Numbered from the stretch's first letter, positions 1-5,370 are shown. The stretch: 5,370 nt of DNA from an uncultured Treponema sp. (GCA_905236315.1 CAJOPO010000036.1:1-5370), one strand, 5' to 3'. Program-made: numbers and translations. Notes: generated from the sequence alone by a model not told the origin.

Positions 1-4
1 ACGA

Positions 5-37
5 GTTTTAATTTCTGATAATAGCAGAAATTAAAAC
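5..37. repeat. Perfect 13-bp inverted repeat (hairpin 1)
   Basis: The arms at 5-17 (GTTTTAATTTCTG) and 25-37 (CAGAAATTAAAAC) are exact reverse complements around a 7-nt loop, ATAATAG. The stem is AT-rich and no T-run follows it on either strand, so it does not look like a standard intrinsic terminator, although it could end or protect the transcript of a gene upstream of the window. It is the first of several inverted repeats in this leader. It may be part of a dispersed intergenic repeat, which is inference. Confidence 0.8.
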
Positions 38-54
38 ATCGCATTTGCAAAGTT

Positions 55-82
55 ACCTCGAAAAATTGCAATTTTTCGAGGT
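55..82. repeat. Perfect 28-bp palindrome
   Basis: Bases 55-68 (ACCTCGAAAAATTG) are followed directly by their exact reverse complement at 69-82, with no spacer; the centre is AATTGCAATT. As RNA it would form a long hairpin with only a few unpaired bases at the tip. As DNA its two-fold symmetry could bind a dimeric protein. No T-run follows on the plus strand, which argues against a plain terminator. An 8-bp palindrome, TTTGCAAA at 44-51, lies just upstream. Function unknown. Confidence 0.8.
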
Positions 83-96
83 TCCCTATTCATTTC

Positions 97-118
97 AAAA
101 AGTGGTTGTGGCACCACT
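97..118 (-). terminator. Small hairpin, possible minus-strand terminator
   Basis: AGTGGT at 101-106 and ACCACT at 113-118 form a 6-bp stem around a 6-nt loop. On the minus strand the stem is followed at once by five T residues (complement of the A-run at 97-101), the layout of a short Rho-independent terminator. On the plus strand the T-run comes only about ten bases later. The stem is short, so this may simply be another element of the leader repeats. Confidence 0.3.
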
Positions 119-149
119 CAAAAAGTTATTTTTTATAGTATATACATAT

Positions 150-178
150 AGATTTTTTCCTTCAAGAGTGTTATAGTT
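150..178 (+). promoter_or_regulatory. Candidate sigma-70 promoter for the EAL gene
   Basis: TATAGT at 173-178 matches the -10 consensus at five of six bases. A weak -35, TAGATT at 150-155, sits 17 bases upstream and matches at three of six. Transcription would begin near 184-186, putting the hairpin at 185-200 at the very 5' end of the mRNA with a leader under 30 nt. The whole stretch from 130 to 180 is so AT-rich that chance matches are easy (another TATAGT lies at 135-140 with no -35 partner), so this is tentative. Confidence 0.3.
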
Positions 179-184
179 TTTTAG

Positions 185-204
185 AGAATCGTAAGATTCT
201 AAGG
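185..204 (+). promoter_or_regulatory. GUAA-capped hairpin abutting the Shine-Dalgarno of the EAL gene
   Basis: AGAATC (185-190) and GATTCT (195-200) pair around the loop GTAA, a GNRA-type tetraloop. The ribosome site AAGG (201-204) follows immediately, 7 nt before the ATG at 212. An alternative pairing, TTAGA (181-185) with TCTAA (198-202), would partly bury the AAGG. The element could stabilise the 5' end of the mRNA or modulate initiation. Both roles are inference. Confidence 0.4.
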
Positions 205-211
205 TATCTAA

Positions 212-2170
212 ATGAACTCTTTTAACATCTATTTTGATATATGCGCATTAATCATAACAATTTCTTCTATATTTATAGTTGCAATGAAGCATGATATTCG
301 CAAATTACAAAATAGAATCTTTATTGTAGTAGTGTTAAATGAGTTCTTAACAGAAATTACAGACATAGTAAGCAGTGTATTAATTAGCAATGCAAGCCAA
401 TCAAATATTATTCTAGCTTTAATATTTTCTTATTTTTATTATTTCTTCCATATATTACTCACTTCCCTACTAATGTCCTATGTTCTAGCAACAATAGGGA
501 TTATGAAAAGGCACGAAAAAAGATTTTTTCTTTTTTTGCTTATCCCCTGTGCAGTTTCTATTTTAGGCTTAATGCTTAATCCTATTTTTAATTGGATATT
601 TTACTTTGATTCCCAGTTTAATTATCATCATGGTCTTTTCTTATATATCATTTATGCTTCCTCTGCATTCTATATAGGAACGATGTTCTTCTATATAATA
701 CGCTATAGAACAGCGATACCTAACAGCAAAGAGATTTATCTAATCTCCTTCATAGGAGCGGCAACTCTTTCTGTAGTATTCCAAACTATATTCCCCCATC
801 TACTAGTAGAACTCTTTATGGAAGCAGCTATGACGCTGTGCCTTCTTGTAACAATAGAAAACAATGGCGAAATGTATAATACAGTAACCAGTGTATACAA
901 TAGAAGAGTCTTTCTCTTTGAAAATCTTAGTTCCCTAAAAAACAACATAAAGTATAAGGTAATAATAGTAAAACTGCTAAATGAACGCTATTATATGTCT
1001 GTTTTTGGCTATTTATTTATGCAAAACGTTATGTACGATGTAGCACGCTTTTTAGTGTCTATCACTAATGAAAGCAGCGTATATGACTGTGAGAATGGTA
1101 ACTTTGCTATTATTTTATACGGTGTTTCTAAAGAAAAAAGCGAGTTAATTGTTAAACAGATAAGCGAAAAATTCTCTCAAGATTGGATTCAAAAAGAAAT
1201 TAGCATAGGCTTTGAAATTCAAATATGCCTAATAAATATTCCAGAAAACATAAATTCTTTAGAAAACCTCATTAGTCTTATTGATTCTAATGATGTTAAG
1301 CTTCAATCTAGGGTATCAATAGTTCAGCAAGACCAACTTAAATTCTTACAACGCAAAAGCGCAGTAGAAAATGCTATAGAAAAAGCCCTGCAAAATAACG
1401 GCTTTAAGGTATTTTACCAGCCCATTTGGGATTGCCACTCAAATAAAATACATTCCGCAGAGGCCTTAGTTAGACTCATAGATGATGAGTTGGGCTTTAT
1501 TCCGCCAGATGAGTTTATTCCTATTGCAGAGAAAAACGGAACTATAACGGCCATAGGGCAGTTTGTTTTTGAAGAAACATGCCGTATGTTTAGCAAAAAA
1601 AATCTAAATGAAATAGGGCTTAAGTTTATAGAAGTAAATCTTTCTACTGTGCAATGTATGCACAAGAGTCTACCCGATGTGCTAAAAAATACTTTAGAGC
1701 AATATGGACTTGGCACAAAGACTATAAACTTAGAAATAACAGAAAGTGCAGCTATAAACAGTCAGGAAACATTCCAAAAAACTATTCACAATTTGCGTAA
1801 TTTAGGCTTTACTTTTTCTTTAGATGATTACGGCACAGGTTATTCAAATGCCTCTTATATATTCAATATGGATTTTGAAATCATAAAAATAGATAAGAGC
1901 ATTTTGTGGGAATCAGAAAAGAAGGCTTCTGCAAAAATCATTTTGCAAAACACTGTGCGTATGATAAAAGAAATGAAAATGAAAATCCTTGTAGAAGGTG
2001 TAGAAACAGAGAAACAAAAGCAAATGGTAGCGTCTTTAGGCTGTGACTACTGTCAAGGATATTATTTTTCTAAGCCTGTTTCTCAAGATGAATTTATTGA
2101 ATATACCAAAAAGTTTAATGCCGCTTCTAATCTTCTAAGCAGTCCCAAAAGTTCTGGATATTCTGTATGA
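212..2170 (+). CDS. Membrane-bound EAL-domain c-di-GMP phosphodiesterase with degenerate GGDEF domain
   Basis: Predicted to hydrolyse cyclic di-GMP to pGpG at the cytoplasmic face of the inner membrane. Residues 1-220 hold about seven hydrophobic helices, resembling 7TM sensor regions. Residues about 222-375 look like a GGDEF domain: VYNRR (228-232) fits its usual start, but the signature is ENGNF (294-298) and the metal-binding Asp region is altered, so cyclase activity is not expected. Residues about 390-630 are an EAL domain with all the usual residues: EALVRL (E417), N476 in EVNLS, E508 and E511 in LEITES, DDYGTGYS (D538, D539), K559 in KIDK, E595 in EGVET, and Q615 in CQGYYFSKP. It is therefore probably an active phosphodiesterase. 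The start follows AAGG at 201-204. The gene ends in a 4-base overlap with the next one. The signal sensed is unknown. Confidence 0.92.
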   Translation: MNSFNIYFDICALIITISSIFIVAMKHDIRKLQNRIFIVVVLNEFLTEITDIVSSVLISNASQSNIILALIFSYFYYFFHILLTSLLMSYVLATIGIMKRHEKRFFLFLLIPCAVSILGLMLNPIFNWIFYFDSQFNYHHGLFLYIIYASSAFYIGTMFFYIIRYRTAIPNSKEIYLISFIGAATLSVVFQTIFPHLLVELFMEAAMTLCLLVTIENNGEMYNTVTSVYNRRVFLFENLSSLKNNIKYKVIIVKLLNERYYMSVFGYLFMQNVMYDVARFLVSITNESSVYDCENGNFAIILYGVSKEKSELIVKQISEKFSQDWIQKEISIGFEIQICLINIPENINSLENLISLIDSNDVKLQSRVSIVQQDQLKFLQRKSAVENAIEKALQNNGFKVFYQPIWDCHSNKIHSAEALVRLIDDELGFIPPDEFIPIAEKNGTITAIGQFVFEETCRMFSKKNLNEIGLKFIEVNLSTVQCMHKSLPDVLKNTLEQYGLGTKTINLEITESAAINSQETFQKTIHNLRNLGFTFSLDDYGTGYSNASYIFNMDFEIIKIDKSILWESEKKASAKIILQNTVRMIKEMKMKILVEGVETEKQKQMVASLGCDYCQGYYFSKPVSQDEFIEYTKKFNAASNLLSSPKSSGYSV

Positions 2171-3105
2171 TAATAAACACAGGCGGGCGCACTGATACAG
2201 TTCAGTATTTTTCTGAATGGCTACTGCAAAGATTTAAGCAAGGGTATGCCCTTAGTCGCAATCCTATGTTTGCAAATAAAATAACTCGCTATGAATTAGT
2301 GCCTTCTAAAGTGGATTGTGTGCTTTTTTGCTCAAAGAATTACAAGCCTATTCTGCCTCGCTTGCATGAAATAACAGATAGATTTAATACATATTTTCAT
2401 TACACAATTACAGCCTACGGCAAAGACATAGAGCCTAATGTTCCAGACATAGATACAAGCATAGATACTTTGTATAAATTAGAAGAAATAGTAGGGTCTA
2501 AGCGCATTGCATGGAGGTATGACCCTGTATTGCTTACTAAAAAGTATACTATAAAGCAGCACCTCATTACATTTGAACACATGGCAGTGCGCCTTGCAGG
2601 TCATATAGACCGTTGCATTTTTAGCTTTGTGGAATTATATACAAAACTTCAGCACAATATGCCAGAGCTAATTTTACTTACAGAAGAAGATATGGAAGAG
2701 ATAGCCTTAGGGCTTGGGAAAATTGCTGCAAAACATAATATATACATTCAAACCTGTGGCACAAATAGGGATTATTCAAAATATGGCATACACTCTTCTG
2801 GCTGTACAACGCTAGATATTTTAGGGAGGGCAAATGATTTGCATTTTAAGGATATTAAGCATAAGGGTATGAGACAGGGCTGTCATTGCATAACAAGTCA
2901 TGATATTGGAGCCTATAATACCTGCCCTAATGGTTGCAAGTATTGTTATGCAAATCAGAATCCTGCCATAGCACTAGAAAATTATAAAGCGCATAATCCA
3001 AAATCGCCCCTACTTTTAGGAGAAGTGCAAGAAAAAGATATTATAACGCAGGGAAATCAAAAATCATATCTTATAAAGCCCGATATGCAAATTCCACTAT
3101 TCTAA
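2167..3105 (+). CDS. DUF1848 family protein with C-terminal radical-SAM-like cysteine cluster
   Basis: I recognise the family (DUF1848) from conserved blocks: GRTD near the N-terminus (7-10), VDCVLFCSKN (49-58), TAYGKDIEPN (82-91), WRYDPVLL (116-123), and a Cys-rich end with C239, C241, DIGAYNTCP and the spacing C253-x3-C257-x2-C260 followed by YAN. That last motif is the spacing used by radical SAM enzymes to bind a 4Fe-4S cluster, but here it is near the C-terminus rather than the N-terminus. To my knowledge the family has no settled function. The length, 312 residues, is normal. The usual family opening, as I recall it, is close to S-x-S-R-R-T-D-I-P; here it reads NTGGRTDTV, a notable departure. 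The ATG lies in ATGA shared with the stop codon of the EAL gene, and no strong Shine-Dalgarno is visible (only GGA at 2156-2158), so translation is probably coupled. It is soluble, with no signal peptide. Confidence 0.85.
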   Translation: MIINTGGRTDTVQYFSEWLLQRFKQGYALSRNPMFANKITRYELVPSKVDCVLFCSKNYKPILPRLHEITDRFNTYFHYTITAYGKDIEPNVPDIDTSIDTLYKLEEIVGSKRIAWRYDPVLLTKKYTIKQHLITFEHMAVRLAGHIDRCIFSFVELYTKLQHNMPELILLTEEDMEEIALGLGKIAAKHNIYIQTCGTNRDYSKYGIHSSGCTTLDILGRANDLHFKDIKHKGMRQGCHCITSHDIGAYNTCPNGCKYCYANQNPAIALENYKAHNPKSPLLLGEVQEKDIITQGNQKSYLIKPDMQIPLF

Positions 3106-3133
3106 ACACTTATTTTACGATAAACTATTGTCT

Positions 3134-4192
3134 ATGTTTTATAAAATAATAAGTGAATTATTAATTTTAGTTTTGCTTGCTATCTCTTGTATAAGAGTAT
3201 TATTTATTCGTAACACAAGACAAGACCCCATTGCTTCTGTACCCATTATTGTAATGGTAATATTAGTGGCCTATATACTAGCATTTAGCGTAAGTACAAT
3301 AGGATTTATTATTGCTTTTTTGACTTTTTTTGTTTTTTTCTGGAACTTAAGGGCACTTATGAGGTTAAGCGCACATCTTATAATTGACCACTATAGTCCA
3401 ATTTTTATATTCATATCTATGATAAACTTTGTTTTAGTAATGGGCTGTATAGCACTTGTTATATTTTACAGACCAATGTTCGTAAATCTAAAAAAAACAA
3501 ATGTAGAAAAGCAAAGTTTTTCATATTATGGCACTCTTACAGATGGATTTGAAACCATAAAAGAAATACGTCAGTATAAAACTGCCTTTATATACCGCTA
3601 TGCTTCTAAAAAACAAAACGATGAGGGAGGAAGTAATAAGGGGACTGTGCTTTTTATTCCTAATGAATGTGTACCAGCTGACGCTTATGAACCTATATTT
3701 GTTGAACTAGCGCAAAAGGGGCTTACTGTATATGCGGCAGAGTTTTATACAAAAGATATAAAATGGTTTGGCGACTATAGGGACTTAAAAATATTTAGGA
3801 CATTTTTTCTTTCGTTATATCGCTTTATAAAGCCTTCTGTCTTTCATATTGCTCAAATGAATAAGAGCGATAATTTAAGCAGGGAGTTTGTTCGTTTTTC
3901 AGAACTTGTTGATATGATTGATAGCAGTAATAAGGAAAAAGTATTTTGGATAAGTGATTATAACTGCATTCCTGCTATGGAACTTGCGGTAAAGAATCTA
4001 AAGAAAGCAAGCAATGATATTACAAAACCAACTCTTATAGACCTAGCTCAGACACCTGCATACACAAGTCCAGGCTGGGGCCCCATACAGCAGACAAATC
4101 CATTTTTGGCGTTTTTAATGAAGGTTCCCGATGACCCAAATCCTACAAAAAAACTGATGTTGTTTTTAACTACAATAATGAATATTGATTAA
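3134..4192 (+). CDS. Membrane protein with alpha/beta-hydrolase-like domain lacking catalytic motifs
   Basis: I do not recognise the family with certainty. Counting from ATG at 3134 (352 residues), four hydrophobic helices lie at about 5-25, 34-52, 54-71 and 89-113. A soluble part follows. Residues 170-205 (GTVLFIPNEC, then AYEPIFVELAQKGLTVYAAE) resemble the first strands and oxyanion loop of an alpha/beta-hydrolase, but PN stands where HG is expected. VFWISDYNCIPAMELA (270-285) resembles the nucleophile-elbow strand and helix, but GxSxG is replaced by SDYNC, with Tyr276 at the nucleophile position. If the fold is right, this is a non-catalytic relative with a binding or scaffold role; that is inference. 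The start is uncertain: TTG at 3128 is in frame two codons upstream and neither has a clear ribosome site. It lies 28 bp after the DUF1848 gene, so it is probably in the same operon, and 70 bp before lspA. Confidence 0.75.
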   Translation: MFYKIISELLILVLLAISCIRVLFIRNTRQDPIASVPIIVMVILVAYILAFSVSTIGFIIAFLTFFVFFWNLRALMRLSAHLIIDHYSPIFIFISMINFVLVMGCIALVIFYRPMFVNLKKTNVEKQSFSYYGTLTDGFETIKEIRQYKTAFIYRYASKKQNDEGGSNKGTVLFIPNECVPADAYEPIFVELAQKGLTVYAAEFYTKDIKWFGDYRDLKIFRTFFLSLYRFIKPSVFHIAQMNKSDNLSREFVRFSELVDMIDSSNKEKVFWISDYNCIPAMELAVKNLKKASNDITKPTLIDLAQTPAYTSPGWGPIQQTNPFLAFLMKVPDDPNPTKKLMLFLTTIMNID

Positions 4193-4213
4193 GATTTTAT
4201 ACTTTTGTATATT
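4185..4213 (+). promoter_or_regulatory. Candidate promoter for lspA, overlapping the stop of the preceding gene
   Basis: TTGATT (4185-4190) and TATATT (4208-4213) are separated by exactly 17 bases and match the sigma-70 consensus at four and five of six positions. The -35 box covers the last codons of the upstream gene and touches its TAA stop. Transcription would begin near 4220, about 40 bases before the lspA ATG. AT-richness makes chance matches possible, but the spacing and position are good. Confidence 0.45.
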
Positions 4214-4262
4214 AGACTTATTCAATAATGAAAGCTATCAAGTTCAATAAAAAGGATTAAAT

Positions 4263-4841
4263 ATGTCAGAAAAAAATGAACATTATATAACAAAAGAAAA
4301 AATGCTTCCCCTTATTCTTACTATAATAGTAATCGTAGCTGACCAAATAACAAAGGCACTTGTAGTGCGCTATATTCCACGTGTTGGGAGTTTTTTTGTA
4401 GATAGTGGGGAAGGCGTTATACAAATAATAGGAAATTATCTTAGACTTATACACGTAAGAAATAATGCTGTAGCCTTTAGCATGGGGTCAAATCTTCCTG
4501 ATACCGCTCGTCATATTTTCTTTGCAATACTACCACTGCTCATAATAATAGCAGTGTTTGTTATTTATTTTAGGAATACATATTTTACTAGCATACAACG
4601 CTGGGCTATTTGTGGGGTACTAGGAGGCGGAATAGGTAATCTAATAGACCGCTTTTTTAGGAAAGATGGAGTTGTAGATTTTATAGATTGCTATTTTGGT
4701 GGTTTATTTGGTTTAGAACGTTGGCCAACATTTAATATAGCAGATTCGGCTATTGTTGTATGCGGTTTGTTATTCTTAATAACATTCTTGGTAGAGTCTG
4801 CAAAAGAGAGTAAAAAAGGTAGGGAAAGTAATAATGAATAA
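4263..4841 (+). CDS. lspA: Signal peptidase II (prolipoprotein signal peptidase)
   Basis: This inner-membrane aspartyl protease cuts the signal peptide from diacylglyceryl-modified prolipoproteins, just before the lipidated cysteine. Four membrane helices are visible at about 15-35, 85-103, 112-128 and 160-178. The conserved motifs are present: D27 in ADQITK, N67 in VRNNAVAFS, GNLIDR (N126, D129, R130), GVVDFID (D139) and FNIADSAI (N158, D161). By alignment with Pseudomonas LspA, D139 and D161 are the catalytic pair. The usual Gly of the N-x-G-x-A-F block is Ala69 here. At 192 residues it is longer than the common 160-170, with an extended stretch at 41-58 and an insert GLFGLERWP before the last Asp block, which I associate with treponemes. 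AAGGA at 4252-4256, 6 bases before the ATG, supports this start. A plausible promoter lies at 4185-4213. The next gene overlaps its end by 8 bases. Confidence 0.97.
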   Translation: MSEKNEHYITKEKMLPLILTIIVIVADQITKALVVRYIPRVGSFFVDSGEGVIQIIGNYLRLIHVRNNAVAFSMGSNLPDTARHIFFAILPLLIIIAVFVIYFRNTYFTSIQRWAICGVLGGGIGNLIDRFFRKDGVVDFIDCYFGGLFGLERWPTFNIADSAIVVCGLLFLITFLVESAKESKKGRESNNE

Positions 4842-5202
4842 AAAAACAAATTCTATAATTTTTCTTGTAGCTGCAACAATATTCAATGTTGTTTTAACAG
4901 TGATTATTATAGGACTTTTAATTTTAGGAACAACATTTGTTCTAAATAAGGCTGGCATAATAGAAGAGAATCCCATTATTTTAATGGTAGACTGGACACT
5001 TTGCCTTGTGGGAGGAATGGTTTTAAGTTTATTTTTGTATTCTAAATGTATAAATTGGTTTATTATAAAGTTTAATTTAGAAGATAAACTTGACGGCAAG
5101 ATATTAGGGAAAAAGCAATCTAGTAATAAAAACTCCGCTATTAAGGAAGAAAGGCCTAAAACCGTTATTCCACAATCTGCTCTCCCTAAAGAAGAAATAT
5201 AA
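4834..5202 (+). CDS. Small membrane protein, unknown function, overlapping lspA
   Basis: A 122-residue protein I cannot assign to a named family. It has two strong hydrophobic helices, at about 7-36 and 47-70, separated by a short acidic loop (IIEENP). Then comes a likely amphipathic stretch (KCINWFIIKFNLEDKL, 71-86) and a charged, low-complexity tail rich in Lys, Ser, Pro and Glu. The hairpin layout suggests both ends lie in the cytoplasm. The ATG at 4834 is inside lspA, 8 bases overlapping, with AGGGA at 4821-4825 eight bases upstream, so it is co-transcribed and probably translationally coupled with lspA. A role linked to lipoprotein processing is possible from position alone. The antisense frame across this gene shows no protein-like features. 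Confidence 0.85.
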   Translation: MNKKTNSIIFLVAATIFNVVLTVIIIGLLILGTTFVLNKAGIIEENPIILMVDWTLCLVGGMVLSLFLYSKCINWFIIKFNLEDKLDGKILGKKQSSNKNSAIKEERPKTVIPQSALPKEEI

Positions 5203-5210
5203 TGAATGAA

Positions 5211-5369
5211 CTACAAATGCTCTCTGCGTAGGAAATTTACAATTTCTATCTTTTTATTATCGTTTGGGTAGCCTGCATAAATGAGAACTGAGAATTGAGA
5301 GCTTAGAGAGGAGCTATTAGAGCAAGTTCTGGATGTTATTCGCATTATAAAGATTTGACAATCATATCG
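5211..5369 (-). CDS. C-terminal end of a possible convergent gene, cut by the window edge
   Basis: Reading the minus strand from the window edge, 52 codons stay open before a TAG at 5213-5211. The peptide starts RYDCQIFIMRITSR and ends YPNDNKKIEIVNFLRREHL, with alternating hydrophobic residues and a charged end typical of a real C-terminus. In such AT-rich DNA an open run of this length is not common by chance, and no convincing plus-strand frame covers this stretch. I do not recognise the family. The RYDCQIF block is loosely like the strand-turn-strand of a degenerate GGDEF domain, but I would not name it on that. If real, it converges on the small membrane protein gene with 8 bases between the two stops. 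An internal ATG (codon 9) exists but has no supporting ribosome site, so I treat the frame as partial. Confidence 0.5.
   Translation of the reverse strand, partial: RYDCQIFIMRITSRTCSNSSSLSSQFSVLIYAGYPNDNKKIEIVNFLRREHL
5232..5255 (+). terminator. Weak possible terminator after the lspA unit
   Basis: GAAATT (5232-5237) and AATTTC (5241-5246) form a 6-bp, AT-rich stem with a 3-nt loop, followed four bases later by TTTTT (5251-5255). It lies 30 bases after the stop of the last plus-strand gene, where a terminator would be expected. The stem is weak, and it falls within the possible minus-strand coding frame, so confidence is low. Confidence 0.25.
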
Positions 5370-5370
5370 A

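Noticed and set aside
1..211. A c-di-GMP riboswitch (GEMM type) upstream of the EAL gene
   Set aside because: The context would suit one, and CGCATTTGCAAAG looks faintly similar, but I cannot find the conserved core blocks or two-stem layout. The visible structures are simple, independent hairpins.
1414..1716. A 100-codon antisense frame inside the EAL domain
   Set aside because: It lies wholly within a sequence encoding conserved catalytic motifs on the other strand and shows no protein family features.
4776..5099. A 107-codon antisense frame across the small membrane protein gene
   Set aside because: The plus-strand gene has a good ribosome site, lspA overlap and clear membrane helices; the antisense frame has no ribosome site or recognisable domain.
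5206..5271. A 21-codon plus-strand frame (MNYKCSLRRKFTISIFLLSFG) resembling a truncated signal peptide
   Set aside because: It stops at once, has no continuation in other frames, and overlaps the longer, more protein-like minus-strand frame.
5283..5303. Three imperfect 7-base tandem units (GAGAACT, GAGAATT, GAGAGCT)
   Set aside because: Too short and imperfect to call a repeat array, and explained by Ser- and Leu-type codons in the minus-strand frame.
5324..5334. An 11-base match AAGTTCTGGAT shared with 2149-2159 at the end of the EAL gene, as possible direct repeats flanking a mobile segment
   Set aside because: A few 11-base matches are expected by chance in a window this size, and no transposase, integrase or other mobile gene lies between them.
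5355..5360. TTGACA, a perfect -35 box on the plus strand
   Set aside because: The window ends before any -10 could be seen, and the site lies inside the probable minus-strand coding frame.

Overview
The window is AT-rich and most likely comes from a Treponema-type spirochaete. The best evidence is the lspA gene. Its protein keeps every signal peptidase II catalytic motif but has a longer loop and a QRWA / GLFGLERWP sequence style that I associate with treponemal LspA. The genus is my recollection of the family, not a search result.

Layout. Positions 1-211 are a non-coding leader carrying a series of inverted repeats: a perfect 13-bp hairpin, a perfect 28-bp palindrome, a smaller hairpin, and a short GUAA-capped hairpin just before the ribosome binding site of the first gene. 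Five plus-strand genes follow. (1) At 212-2170 is a membrane protein with about seven N-terminal helices, a degenerate GGDEF domain and an intact EAL domain, so a predicted c-di-GMP phosphodiesterase. (2) At 2167-3105 is a DUF1848 protein that starts inside the stop codon of gene 1 (ATGA overlap) and carries a radical-SAM-like CxxxCxxC cluster near its C-terminus. (3) At 3134-4192 is an unrecognised membrane protein with a soluble half that looks like an alpha/beta-hydrolase fold lacking its catalytic motifs. (4) At 4263-4841 is lspA, with a good Shine-Dalgarno site and a plausible promoter overlapping the end of gene 3. (5) At 4834-5202 is a small two-helix membrane protein overlapping the end of lspA. 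Beyond it, on the minus strand, an open frame runs from position 5211 to the window edge. It is probably the C-terminal end of a convergent gene.

How they may fit together. Genes 1 and 2 are almost certainly co-transcribed and translationally coupled, and gene 3 follows closely enough to belong to the same unit. lspA and the small membrane protein form a second unit that probably has its own promoter. LspA removes signal peptides from prolipoproteins, a major class of surface protein in spirochaetes. The EAL protein would lower c-di-GMP in response to an unknown membrane signal. I see no complete new defence or mobile system. The most unusual items are the palindromic leader, the coupling of a c-di-GMP phosphodiesterase to a DUF1848 protein, and the apparent membrane-tethered pseudo-hydrolase beside lspA.
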